This document shows positions 27,001 to 29,726 of a stretch of 64,000 bases of DNA, one piece after another. A program made the position numbers and the translations under genes. Under the pieces are notes generated by a model that was not told the DNA's origin, made no database searches, and was given only the letters and a program-made list of their open reading frames with translations. Origin of the DNA: Thraustochytrium sp. TN22 (Eukaryota > Sar > Bigyra > Thraustochytrida > Thraustochytriidae); assembly GCA_013306675.1 (NCBI GenBank), contig JABLUY010000015.1, positions 186,001 through 250,000 on the forward strand, in the 5' to 3' direction. Every line of letters starts with the position of its first letter. The first letter of the stretch is position 1.

Positions 27001-28410
27001 AGCGATCGGGTTCGTGGTGTCGGCATCGTGCGTGAGCGTAAAGGTGCCGCCCACTGCTGCGGTGGACGTCGCCGTCACAGTGAGGTCGAGGATGTGCTTG
27101 TCCGTGCCCTTGTGCACCTCGGAGATGCTGACGGCGGAGTTAGAGCCGCCCAGCCCGGAGACGTCTGAAATCATGTCGCCAATGTCGCCAGCGTCGCCTG
27201 TGAAGGTGACCAACCAGGCGTTTCCGCCGTTGCGGTCGGGCGAGCCGTCTGCAAGGGTGACTTTGACGGTGGTGACTGTGCTGAGCACCTCGAGCGCATT
27301 CTTGATGTCGCTGGGCGAGGCGTCAAAGTCGATCGGTGTCGTGGTGTCAGCACCGACCTGCAAGGTGAAGTCACCGGAGACCTCGTTCCCTTTCACACTG
27401 GTCACCACATCGCAGGGGGCGACGGTGTCGCCGTCGACGCAGACGACGACCTGGGCGCCGGTACCGCCAAGGCCTGCGCCGTCGGGCACCATGGCGTCGA
27501 GGTCGCCCGCATTGGCGTCCGACACAAAGGTCACAGACCACGCGTAGCCCTTCTCACCATCCGGGCCTGCGCGCGTCACCTCGACGATGTCAACGGCGGG
27601 CAAGAGCTCGAGCGCCTCCTTGACCTCCGCTTCGGTAGCGTCGAAGGGGATGGCGGTGGTCTGGTCCCCGGCGTAGGAGAGGGCGAAGCTACCCGAGACC
27701 TCGTTGCCATCCTGATTCGTGGCGAAGCTGACCATGGCTCCAGCACCGTACAGCTCGTTGGTCCCGAGCTCCATCTCGGGCAGATCGCCATCCATGTCGA
27801 GGAAGGTGACGGTCCACGTGTAGCCGCCGTTGCCGTCGGCCGTGCGAACGACGTTGACAGTGCCAACGTTTGGCATGGCCTCAAGGATTTCCTGCATCGT
27901 GGTGCGTGCTGCGGCGCCATTGTCACCGGCCATCGCCTCAGCGTCGTGCATGATGTACCCTGAGGTGTGGAAGCCCCCGCCCTGAGCAGTGTTGTCGAAA
28001 ACGACCGTGAACCAGCCTCCGTCGACAGTGGGCGACCCGGACGTGGTGATGGTCTGCCGCTCGCGGACCTGTGTAGCCAGCGTGCGCACGACCTGCACCT
28101 CGTCGATGTGGTCGCTGGTGATTTGCACCAGCTGCACCTCATTCGGGCCGAGGTCCACATCAGTCTTCACGACCTGCACCTCGCGCGTGCCGGGCGCGGT
28201 ATCCCACTCCACAGTGTACGAGGTCACCTCAGAGCCGCCATCGTCGAGCGGCGCTGCGAAGTCCAGGAACAGGCTCGTGGCCGACCGCAGGTGCAGGTCC
28301 ACGTCTGTCGGGGCGCTCGGCACCGCCAAGCCCAGCGCCAGATTCACCGTGCTGGCCGCGACCAGCACCAGCAGCACCGCGGCGCAGACCGCCGGCGCCG
28401 CCCTAATCAT
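1..28410 (-). CDS. Giant secreted/surface protein of FN3, filamin, PA14 and FTL-type repeats (C-terminus beyond window)
   Basis: The ATG at 28410 opens a frame that runs 9,470 codons to base 1 without a stop or visible intron; the protein is incomplete and exceeds roughly 1 MDa. Residues 1-27 are a signal peptide (MIRAAPAV then a long hydrophobic run ending LALGLAVP). Three zones follow: residues about 30-2100 with FN3 and FTL modules; about 2100-5470 with clustered FTL modules, at least seven filamin-type Ig repeats and three PA14 domains; about 5470-9470 with FN3 and FTL modules again. About 44 FTL modules were counted by eye. Their consensus is GGTFTL-FxG-TTxPIxFDAS, then xxVxxALExLxxVGxVxVxR, then GxxWxVTF. 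About 22 FN3 C-terminal halves end in YYVRVSAYN-like strands. The frame at base 1 is still inside an FTL module (TFELSFDFLG). Likely an extracellular adhesive, matrix or glycocalyx protein; function not shown by sequence. No transmembrane anchor is visible in the part present. Confidence 0.93.
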   Translation of the reverse strand, partial: MIRAAPAVCAAVLLVLVAASTVNLALGLAVPSAPTDVDLHLRSATSLFLDFAAPLDDGGSEVTSYTVEWDTAPGTREVQVVKTDVDLGPNEVQLVQITSDHIDEVQVVRTLATQVRERQTITTSGSPTVDGGWFTVVFDNTAQGGGFHTSGYIMHDAEAMAGDNGAAARTTMQEILEAMPNVGTVNVVRTADGNGGYTWTVTFLDMDGDLPEMELGTNELYGAGAMVSFATNQDGNEVSGSFALSYAGDQTTAIPFDATEAEVKEALELLPAVDIVEVTRAGPDGEKGYAWSVTFVSDANAGDLDAMVPDGAGLGGTGAQVVVCVDGDTVAPCDVVTSVKGNEVSGDFTLQVGADTTTPIDFDASPSDIKNALEVLSTVTTVKVTLADGSPDRNGGNAWLVTFTGDAGDIGDMISDVSGLGGSNSAVSISEVHKGTDKHILDLTVTATSTAAVGGTFTLTHDADTTNPIAVNPADLGAGSDCDTSAALIASELELLASVGSVTVTTASVGSYGDCVWEITFDTKAGSSLTMTVDDSLASDATAAVSPNQAGTSTALGGYFTLAYEGQVTGYLPHDATALAVKEALERLSTIGEVDVVRSDADENGGYEWSVTFLSELLGPNEDGALNVLEMDVRALTGTFAGIASGVSELVTGVAPPFNTGSLGSFTLTDMSSLHHEIVGLQQGVTYWVRVAAANDQGRGRYAMAAPPNLAPRNVPPGAPASASLEVVDGSTLRVSIQPPALLGGGDLEAFRIEWDTAEILPEVQSVQVDVPFQPEVQEISTSANNVDEIQVVRVLGQTSGNTVTEQQSIQCDSSGGTFRLSFNGEWTDPIQWDATQVDLEDKLNSLTSINQVTVSILSETAVSQSQICRALLDNSGTPIYPERVLITFDDVATHAGDMPLLETDLEGLEGNRIVQVAEVVQGEADVSGSFKLAFGGFTTGSIATNADATTFQEALELLPSIGSGNIAVALNGADYAVTFTADSLDGDLPALTVASVADLRGNDARVQVCADGDTAGDCSGAAVTSVQGNSIRGSFVLALRGHATRDIEYNAEASVLKSRLEELPNVGVVDVVRSGPDAPGGAYTWTVTFSTNPGAFPFASFDREDLVPDATRLTATASGESPSLGVVSTQDGSDPLGGSFQLIFEDDLGATETTSSIPATASAAVVKAELELLSAVGTVEVDRVVDAVDGSFIRWDITFSACRLDTAPVCNIGNVRILDKVESALTGGYVGNLASVTISQTRAGTGGAASTAEITDLSSGAPFVFDITNLVLGQNYYVRVSAKTTCEDTCPGCCSYGTPLETLPRFASPTHGVPGRPAAPVLRASTSSSLVVAWSHPPTTGGSPVTGYELWMDAWAGGGFAMVFDGTDLDHVTAFDTASKFVIVPGKKYRAKVRALNALGVGDFSEESIFVARENPKVPAAPTQPRRDPAMTHEGTSAAGDAMAGVFWAAPADNGGRRILGYEIYRDDGDGGAFTKIANFGDLPVQTLSTSSAAGTVTLVYQGMSSSAIDFTSVPAADDIRDALEPMVGLVDVTRTNPSAGVYDYAITFLELHGEIEEIFVNDAGFTGTSISMAATHAGGGDPSVQTVLPSCSGEVVSGQFTLQLVHGELSASTSVNGVVPDVIDLGTYDHDASAADVQAGIEAALASAQGGPVSVHVHRREVGSGLDQFMQVIAFTGGLVPGASGDYETIPLVKAVATALSCSGSNSPKVDVTSLAAGSLSHVSGSLTEGKPYRFYVRALNEEGLSPRSPMQAVLAAALPAAPATPSITDVEATAISLGWARSANMRGSPATGFKVYRFDSVPPNTVADPDPVKAEVQRVLMTADAEQAEVQTVQTTDASGGVFRLSIAGETTSDIAYNAAADDVKDALDALASVASAADAGQGVTVVRTGTASSYTWTITFDAKHGDVETLGVDDSALTGGTGVGISVAEYTKGVAPLAGTFTLSFRGATTQELPYDISAGALRRALERLSTIGEVEVGARTPVTLPRPGYQWDVTFLTEAGDLPLLQGTSGRLFGVRYDYVPGANDNNAASVVCAEVQAGTPAVLVYDGSEDPSLKRFTAEGLVVDNTYAFKVATLSAAGQGVLSPATPTVIARAGASAAATTATGSALTNGIAGLVFETQRVAFLHAEATSGWSGSVSLRVGGAGATATAAFDPVSDSESSIAALFSGLYDANGALVGSVSVSREVVDNENGFYGCRLLITFEDLHGDVDAIEVDSSSLQDSSTAVITPVVEEFVKGMANQFTIEPKKLSGGPVRDVSAQPGFQGADIFFTELWTSDVSVVDGTHEWAADGGVAQYVPVRYSIQRVYTSGTIVTGGQFRLKLDTTTYARQTGAVEYTAMLNYDATAKEVKDALELLSGVVSCDVTRSDLGAGAFQWDVTFTGDFGPLPTLLEDAAYTTLTGTGQALHTLEVQTGVAEVQTVTVSASSSFVAEEQVIKLTAGATAGTFDINFNGAPVAATVNYDASASDIEIALNALDTITSVTVSGAAPTWTVTFADPVGDVAPLVIDETGLTCSSAPCTDVEEIQQGVSPLQGSFVLTYEGAHTGNIPFDASADDLAASLTALSTVSSVSVEREDLTSGFRWTVTFLRNLGNLPLMVASPVRHEIQSIEITGGDPTPISGTFTVSLGGDTTAALPFDCTADEMRTALEGLSPLAGTSVTVARDGPLSPGFGRYRWRVTFHNDLGNLDDLVVDTSGLLGTTPSALVLEPQEGSDAALQGDHPALLIEEKVAGLPSYTGAYTPEHTGSYALSVRQLVKGGLRADYFDNQWLSGVPSLSRVDPVVDFSWGEGTITPYGRDYVSARWQGKLLGPRSEDFTFYVTVRDGARLWLDHELIIDAWDLAARSDESVSEFRATQVALQAGAFHDIRLEFKELTGEASVRLEWSSYSVARQTVPRASLYRAEHIVGSPFAVAVVPGAADYPYTTAWGPGLESSGVSAGIETTFEIQSRDSRGNDRMTNDESGEDPFEVTLLGPEALTVTPEYVGAGRFVGRYTAMVAGDYLVSVKTKSGTDIYCGLGAASKCSPFSVRVSPGPTSHETTGATEEGAETGLSAAVAGRVATFTITTRDTYGNLKHVGGESEHLIVKLVGTGGIAGHEILANVRDNSDGTYTVTYTLRQAGTYEVMATYKDQTILTESTMVASTVVCKHAELHAPSSVATGAGLTVATSGTPASFTVLARDVFSNARDGTGVDIDLAGTADSFLVSVRETGSDVEEVVSSSAVLLLTTSTSDPSLDGSFSITWAGRTTRELPYDISSSAMRVALEALWVEYDYGTGGTANEVAGTRRSVLVDRSVASNGFQWAITFTSHLDEWDPAAFSTNTALLGGTAAAAIFTTVASTGTYPITYTFWKAGEYDLVVRDGSSGLQVEGSPFALSVAIGAIDAADSFCEGDGLVGGVAGDVFTFEVEVRDGPRYDEQVIYVDAEVLAETSEVQTIRCDASLGGFTVTFRGHTSALIMYSDDQSAIKAALEAVPTIGSVDVTIGGSQLTACTAGTPEPIEITFTSLRGDLPDLVVAGNDPSMTFEVAEPTKGATNARREVHEFTCNADTGTFTVSLPDVAGISATLDADVDMVSDLQAAFDGIRSGHVVVSTSTGADISTTNLCADGVGVPYVWIEFLDSPGDITGLVSYTVDTALTGSSPGITVQELVPGVAPASGTFTLSFEGEETGPISAFATAAEVQAALELLSTIDTLTVSKDDYGYDASSGLPLGAIWTVRFENTGPHVGSRQPLLVADASGLAFSANGQVAPRITVLQTVEGLAGNLRVQDDDSGLIAVQLVHRTSSSAHVIGSDEVQVLTCDASSGSFVLHVLGMSSAPIAATSNLPALQAVLDAFGASSLGLDITASFPGGCTTVCDTTQTCEVELAMTWHPGAVLEVLPYASSLLAGGSATVTVVEKSRGTVVTESLGDARYRVSYVPSIKGTYDISVQVDGSDVRTNLDAGVFVAPARAHPHTSTHTARPIATEGVPESFTVQAIDIFGNELDGPLLQPDHLRIQLVGRASPLTGLDVTQEVVLPASVTTSEPNTDGIYAVQYEPTIAGTYALQVRLRTQGGLLATYFKREDLTDPVTAVDLTAEEILAHPAAALHCPGFLADACSTTRVDAGIDFDWGVQTPLAGFAADFFSVRWDGYVLLPETGLHDLIVETDSRVRIYLDGSLVIDRWEDAAGADTWSASVNAAQAGQLSSLRVEYRQSGGAARVKLRWRTPSMRASGAAAVVLPASQLMYERDLRTSPFEVVIYPGAIDALTTTATGAGLATGTSNVRSSFTVHARDSMGNMRFQSGADGVTGLDLVEVSIVGVDGWALTGRLDEVASGAPVVLTPTQTAVDWVELCAACGTMAEGDSVLQTSSPIGLARGENFVIGDERFTVALAGTLDDASVPVSDARRGASVVGAPVYRVGRATGTYLYEFDPVIRGSYEISVKLSAVSEVQTITTSAGSALGGGFVLSLGAENTGLLAHDISGSDLKSAMETAFASIGSVTVAASGSSLGRTWTITFDAALGDVPLLEAESLLSGDIATISVVEVVPGAGARHIAGSPFRAEVVPAAADPGMTLAFGRGLMLGEAGVSSTFYVQAKDAAGNNRLETQTRSVLSATVRLPSAIPGDATRIIPATGSYLRDGLYEFSFTPTVAGRYNVAILMGTVEEVQRLTMTFPSTTGRTGHFRLTLDGEQLTDLLAWDTSAADMQTALREALVGSELTSSATLTAEDLEGLTVSRVETGAVMTFDITFASFAGALDSLTVVESTLASAGGAAATAVTAPTVGEASHIKTARAPLIREVQRIVVDGSADLAGTFTLGLNNEYTDPLDIDSVTTSSLAAALTGLRSVHVVEVDEIAGGAGASDYTWDVTFVAEDLNGVSVGSLAYGDLPRMTYTHALTSSGTDDVTISISEETAGYAPFDELVVSPTSLSAAHCTPFDTAPSDLCPVFAAECACGLETGLFERVASFQIESRDRFSNRIFTGPVHEVQQLDMYSASTLSGVFRLSFEGEETVDLSVSADAATLEGRLESLSTIGAVSVTRSLYSEALTVVTGGTLDLVAGSTAAASSADLRSEISVGDLLRFSGDDELYKVSAIDMNTVHFVQSWRGATSSATSASKATSAYSGFVYSITFDTEKGDLPALDLDASQVSVADVNDALQAEVHACRRNYIQTVTTTATTTLGGSFRLHYGDEATVDLPAAATAQEVKDALEDLDTVFSVLVLEGSADAQGGRTYTITFSSTSASGEDSGEPLVYGEPHLLTGQGSRVDVVAFCPSGTQAGLQGEDFLVELVGPSTVLGDVIYSGSAGIYDATYEVPREGTYSLGVSRANVGGLSGEYFNNRWLFDTPVLTRVDRTVDFEWESFITETGRDYISVRWTGFVQPRFTEAYEFVIHANDGVRLWVADELLIDSFEAQAEAGTVNVFQGQTSEALVAGRLQPIKIEYRENTDDATCKLYWRSASQPQQIVPASALYYSIDALAGSPFAVSPRAVPPTQPTSLELSVEASDALKLQWRPPLNDGGAPITKYRVEWWSTAGTPTEMRITMDGTAAGGSFKLQFGAHTSPALPFDMEAWELKAALEALREVGAVSVAKGTDGLDIVWDIVFDAYPGDASGSLSIASTALEPSGTTVSLSSVQAGSAPADLATAEITNAHASLDLQDLDMPYEYTIHSLDAGATYSVSVAAYTGNADNGLSYGPRATPVTEMPRSIPTAPINVVARLVPGSASAIKLYWDAPEDDHGAPVTDYTVAWTSGDPESGSWPLSTSDQEGTFQSDLHVATYEHMVTGLVPGQAYAFRVAATNSEGRGPWTLADTTGTSTIPAAHAARRALDAIADGRVALSTVPANAGSAGGSVRIADSIQMLHVAWTAPAGDAGSAADAYMVEWYTLPAATLAEQTLTISSANPMSGSFILSFDGEETDALPIDTSAEDMKTALEGLCGIGSVSVLRSSTGTSQFVWTVTFESEFGPQPAFSADVSGVSSVSSVSFAAADASAGVLPAEYGSVELAATTFEYTITSLSAGTSYFVRVRSRNDRCWSAAQTSTPLSLAPPRQKPDIVQNAQLAVQSATSLKVYWNAPESDGADTITKYKIEWDVQADFSSTASSGKGYHEVSKTLASECVDSPCTYTIASLPQGVDVFVRVFAYNSFGYSVRGALTVPASEKPCTQPQRPTSVAVSPTDDGRLTVSFAAPANDGGEAITKYRVEWDLLGQEAVDAGASDAILYSLREVQTITTSATANDLGGSFVLRFGGHATPALAHDTSAQAMEAALRSLPSIADDIAVARRKRVDGTVQATANKGYVWLITFGEAHGNAEELEVSTDAGSSFAASAAAGTLTGTGAVVDVTTTVEGLAGYDVQTVTASASAGDLGGTFTLTFSGETTRAIPFDASPFELGAALEALHGVGTVRVSRATTTTGFQWTVVFLTNLGNQPDMTAQGDRLTGTNPSVAAVPTVSGSLPSMDSSAKGSAVLEVADLGAGPLYSFTVPEMLVSNARYHVRVSAWNGIGHAYGPTAYGLPATAQVLAMPGALQDVVLSSLGPDLLQVSWTEPAREVAAALNKYTVAWDTNPAVQEVQVVSTSGTGGEGTFTLTLGALNTGPIAFDASESEVQASLEALPTVGVANVVRSSLGSGAFSWRVTFASNVGGVPLMTGSASGLAGSSATVSVVRAVAGTQPAFDQGTVGITVLPLGSKDVTRTRAVQTVRVTTSGADDLAGSFVLTLLGHTTDSIDFDASAADLKTHLERLAPIDEVEVSRSVLVQSTGAVNTEAGFEWTVTFLGAPQALPSLLVSTQTTDGSDAHTSACHGSLTGTRPCVATATVVVGGELPTSAEIEGLSSSTSYYVRVSGSQAGSSENVLTTVAPFLATPGPRAPTAPRQVVARVLSSTELSVAWEAPEHTGGSPVAGYVVQVDTSSTFGSTARKVTVTGTSTIITGLSSVSPYYVRVLAFNSEGHSEPTAGTAQEDAGEVQVFTLDASAEPTSGTFTITCASESIATPLSHDATAAEVADALANLAAFQQAHPRVSRVDLSSTTGVGMADFGFAWTVQFAPSLGDLAACTVTHTLDNVNSFTVTTLIEGQDSASVIRLGVRAPTQPLQPSLTVVGAAALGISWKLPTVSGGSLPTHFLVEWSTVYNFVGANSEVLDTSHAACCNVATPNDCDGTQLCRLSFSAGGTSQYEIASLVEGTTYYVRVSAYSVHGMGASTRSVPSTAVPVRQVPPRPLSLAVEVSQSDIPGHVHATYEAPVSNELSYPTTDGGADILAYRLEWDTTAAFDSSGGAPLGSFDASTITGDGDVDDCSSGSCILASLGAEVQEVRVFAGSGTISAGSYTLQLGASSASACIDFDATSATVQSSLEAVISPETVRVSREAITSPGSGYLYRITFTSSDADEPQLVAVSGATASCTPFSGSGDLADAQVTVRTEFDGGALHAGSRYFFRLRAVNEVGAGLGTASSPAALIPRAPAGAPQNVRARSVRDASTSLYVEWAPPMSTNGARVSAYSIDVSTASDFSSIARTEVISVASNSDSLQSFSTEVTGLASSTTYHVRIFSVNDQGNSHTAGLASSFCEDGIEACDAAIMTRALPQAVTNVELSNQALNGQNAFSETTLTVTWASGSVVDNVANTRYRVEWDTRSTFDSVDGKPLSFNNANSDADGLDGSPYRNEAASPGDELSLVIDSLTPGTTYYIRITPRNSLGYGPSSTFYSAVPMRPPDAPTQVGLRLLTSAEAMEDPSTLGTSLHAWWSSPTNDGGDDIEGYIVEWSSTPWADFAKEEQTISTSLNGGTGALAGSFRLTFNTVACTHCRVQGIYKTARIPFDATGTRVKRELENLPNVDTVTVTVSAPNVVDLSRVWTVVFDTMVGPVPVLVPDDTELVDTSDGPLPTATVASTSAATVPFQEQKLVLSATTDMQTTDEVQTITTSVDSGTISGTYTLNVDASTDCGLCLISGAQSPVSVNAADVSDLQTQLRALFGSDSRIVVNVVDAGTVVTYEVVFAGMGNVPTLSIGTLSLAGDNPSVDLDATTEGNRGAFTLRTPDGETTSCVPWDASDAELQAAIEAHSLFDSVTVTLVGSATDRTYEIDVNTPSSGAASLGVNYPAVAARCDLIQCGVSAGTDCTTESIESFDFSHCSTAPGAVCPSLSAGVNSYTIEGLTPGKAYYARVAARHRLGYGATVATTPSTLTPPFQEPSAPCNPFDSSSACGTPILKLRSSTELEVHFALPLFDGGRSVTKFKVEWDSAASFSSADFGSAVVPAAAAVKYIITSLATGTPYYVRVSAYNAEKGFGDAVLTQPQRETPRALPGAVQNVLLANTGSGTSIRATWSAPVMPAGLQVDRYFVEWYQRSAATPHFGVQEEQVIQLASATSGTFTLSYGAAIDVELGSVYAAVGESYAVAEDGLDFTRFLSRGDKVILDGAEYVVDSDVSEILSSTRLPLASAFAGDTGSHTLYGKHTTTDIDFDASAARVEEALESLPSVGDVTVTRSGSVGAYQWTVTFESARGPQPALSYNDNLLGGAGASVFISTSSVGVEPLAYRSATVTAPTLTYTMEGLAIGTEYYVQIAAQTDRGRGPLAASSPVSLAPKSVPAVSTGIAMRVVDEQSVMITYEEPLDHGGEPVSSFNVQLDRSASFQGANLITRSNPIDFTVQRIRTSAYTAGIGGDFALAYGSFEDMGAFTQRLCDDALVTIVQGGSSLTWDSGSVVAGFHSCVARGDYVRVLGRTYRVHASATLDATTLPLASVNDPTVTATYDGETVAVGTPVFQLESSIGACSIAPGDNAVTGQFALSPSGTVANANFAPPALKEGDYVRVGDLLDGPTYRVHLTDSWGVYSAPLADAVDATKSATHAGDTFAHVPCYRLARTSQIAHDASAANVEAALEELGLVGTVDVSRTAVDNGFEWEVTFTSVQTSAPRKLVAIYEKTLSAPDNDAEIAIRAVGTATFSGLLSGVPYFGRVSAGNELGFSAPESTVPASVSPIALAPRAVSYPVVTTVSSSELLVEWLAPRENGGAAVTHYELEWDVSPLFDSSLLGSGVVQASDAAPVAEVRRITCTGISTGTFQLAVDGQRTDPINVGASAAEVKAALETLITVGLVDVKRNVLAADGGHAWTITFLELLYPGRVGDRFTVDSAGIPAPGVLSVEAVRAGVQGRLPYSYRITGLGRKLYYVRVAAYNAMRGTGDFVAPVPASITPALGTPLPPKNIAISVVSESAISVSLEHPDSSGGAQVTSFVIELDAIDSFNSDELRQVSFTVSAGTSYPTSTTIYDLVPGKFYHVRAYAISSEGMGAVSVATSSPVRTLALPDRPGAVTLRRNFASDGALLVEYELPPSTDMFGNNGARVESVQVEYATRVFEVQAINLTGADTEPQASFMLELGGETTPCLRMDSSADDLALALNNLATVDGVTVTQDANICDAGCFLVTFTGPSLCNGDIDRLDAQNVGSGTCQAPLADSVAVSIATETDGVAGFMPHVFEVRSSAATGPLGGTFELSFDFLG
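12000..20200 (-). other. Filamin/PA14 block inside the giant gene
   Basis: This central part of the giant frame carries three PA14 carbohydrate-binding-type domains. They start near 20126, 16243 and 12478 with the signatures GGLRADYFDNQW, GGLLATYFKRED and GGLSGEYFNNRW. Each has the typical DGARLW/DSRVRIY/DGVRLW core and ends in an EWSS/RWRTP/YWRSA strand. Filamin-type repeats (AxVxxTFxIxxRDxxGNxR, GSYxLSV, GSPFxVxVxPGAAD) surround them. Each PA14 is preceded by a filamin F strand (GSYALSV, GTYALQV, GTYSLGV) and followed by its G strand (GSPFAV, TSPFEV, GSPFAV), so PA14 appears nested in the filamin fold. The PA14 starts are about 3.88 and 3.77 kb apart, suggesting duplication of a unit of about 1,270 residues. 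Identification is by motif reading only. Confidence 0.75.
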
Positions 28411-28566
28411 CGTGCGCCTTGCGCGCCTCGCTCACCCTCTCTTCTTCTCTTCTCTTTTCTTTTTCCCCCAAGCTCTTCTCTTCGTTCGCAGGCCTTCCGT
28501 TGCCCCAGCCAGCCCGCCAGCCAGCCAGCCAGCCAGCAAGCAGCGCCGAGCGATGCCGAATGCCGC

Positions 28567-28663
28567 CAGCAGCAGGCCGCCCTCGCCGCCGCCGCCGCCG
28601 CCGCCTCGCCGGGCCCAGCCGCGGACCGCCGCGCGGCGCGCTCTTGCGCCGCGCCGCCGCGCC

Positions 28664-28694
<31 letters not shown>

Positions 28695-28700
28695 GCCTCT
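28567..28700. repeat. GCC/CGC triplet-rich low-complexity tract
   Basis: Runs of GCC repeats, for example near 28575-28600 and 28665-28695, lie 150-300 bases upstream of the giant-gene start and probably in its leader. They generate artificial poly-Ala/Arg/Pro frames on both strands. Confidence 0.7.
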
Positions 28701-29129
28701 CCTCGCGCGCGCCGCCGGAGCGAGCGCCGCTGCGGATCTGCTGATGGCGCGCGCGTCCCACTGCGTCCCAGCGCTGCCGGGTCCTGTGCGATGCGCAACG
28801 CGACATTGACAAGGGACAAAGTTGGCGTTGCGTGGCGCGAGCCATACCGAGCCCGAGTCCAGTAAGCGAGGATATCCTCGCGACCGTTGGTTCTACACGC
28901 GTTCTTGGCGTTGTGCAATGCCTTCAGGTTCAAGTTGGCTGTGAGTCATGAGCCTTCGTTCGCATTGCACATGGCATGGCACGATGCTTTTAAAACTTAA
29001 AACTCGTCAAGAAGGACAACCTAGCCTAGTAAGGGAGTGCGGTCCGTCCGTGCACGGGTCGCACGCGCACTGCAACGCAACAGAGCAACCAAGCAAGCGA
29101 CTGATCACTGGCGGCCCAAGCCCGCAGTG

Positions 29130-29139
29130 CTGACAGTGA
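29130..29139 (+). promoter_or_regulatory. CTGACAGTGA motif (candidate regulatory element)
   Basis: Exact copy of a decamer that recurs in several intergenic regions of this window on either strand. Here it is about 720 bases upstream of the giant-gene ATG. Its role is inference only. Confidence 0.2.
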
Positions 29140-29353
29140 TGCGAGTGCTGTGCTGTGCTGGCTGCCATCGGTCGGGGCCGAGGTTGCCACTGCCTTTCAA
29201 CCAGATTGACTGTCATGCTTAGTCATAGAGGCTTCGGCCCGGGCCGGGCTCGGACTTGGACTCGGAAGGGTTGGCCTGCGCCTCGTGCCGATTCAACCGC
29301 CGCCGCGGGTCAGTGCAAAGAGACCGCGCCGGTAGCTGGCTGGGTCCATGGAG

Positions 29354-29398
29354 CGGGGGGGGGGAGGGGAGAAAGGGGGGGGGAGACGAGGGGGAGGG
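29354..29398 (+). repeat. G-tract cluster
   Basis: Several runs of four to ten consecutive G separated by short A/C-containing spacers on the + strand. The pattern could form G-quadruplex structure. It lies between the giant gene and the RIB72-like gene; no function can be assigned. Confidence 0.6.
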
Positions 29399-29726
29399 AA
29401 AAACTGGCAAGCCGCTTAGCAGCTCTGGCTGACGGTGCGTCGTAGGAAGCGCGATTCATGAATGCAGGGCATTGATGCGCATTTACTGTCCGTCAGCCCG
29501 TGCAGCGGGAAGATCTGGTTGGCTAGCTGTGAATCTGCTCGAAGGCCTAAGTTAGCATTCCTCCCTCCGCTGACCGCAGGCCTATGTAGTCACCTCTGTT
29601 TACTGCTGGAGCTCGCACGAAGGCGAGGCCTCCGACACCGCGATGGCCGGTGAACTGTAGTTGCTATGACACCGCACTATCCATCTCGCTGAACAAGCTT
29701 GCCTGAGAGGGAAACCTGATTCTCTT

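Larger units (their letters stand above)
28411..29726. other. Intergenic: 5' leader of giant gene and 3' side of RIB72-like gene
   Basis: No convincing gene. Next to the giant-gene ATG lie a (CCAG)n run (about 28508-28540) and GCC-triplet runs (about 28567-28700). A strongly G-rich strand occurs at about 29354-29398, and a CTGACAGTGA motif at 29130-29139. Short frames here have low-complexity or triplet-repeat composition. Confidence 0.6.

Noticed and set aside
28403-28933. Overlapping frames upstream of the giant gene on both strands
   Set aside because: Composition is dominated by GCC repeats; no protein-like features.
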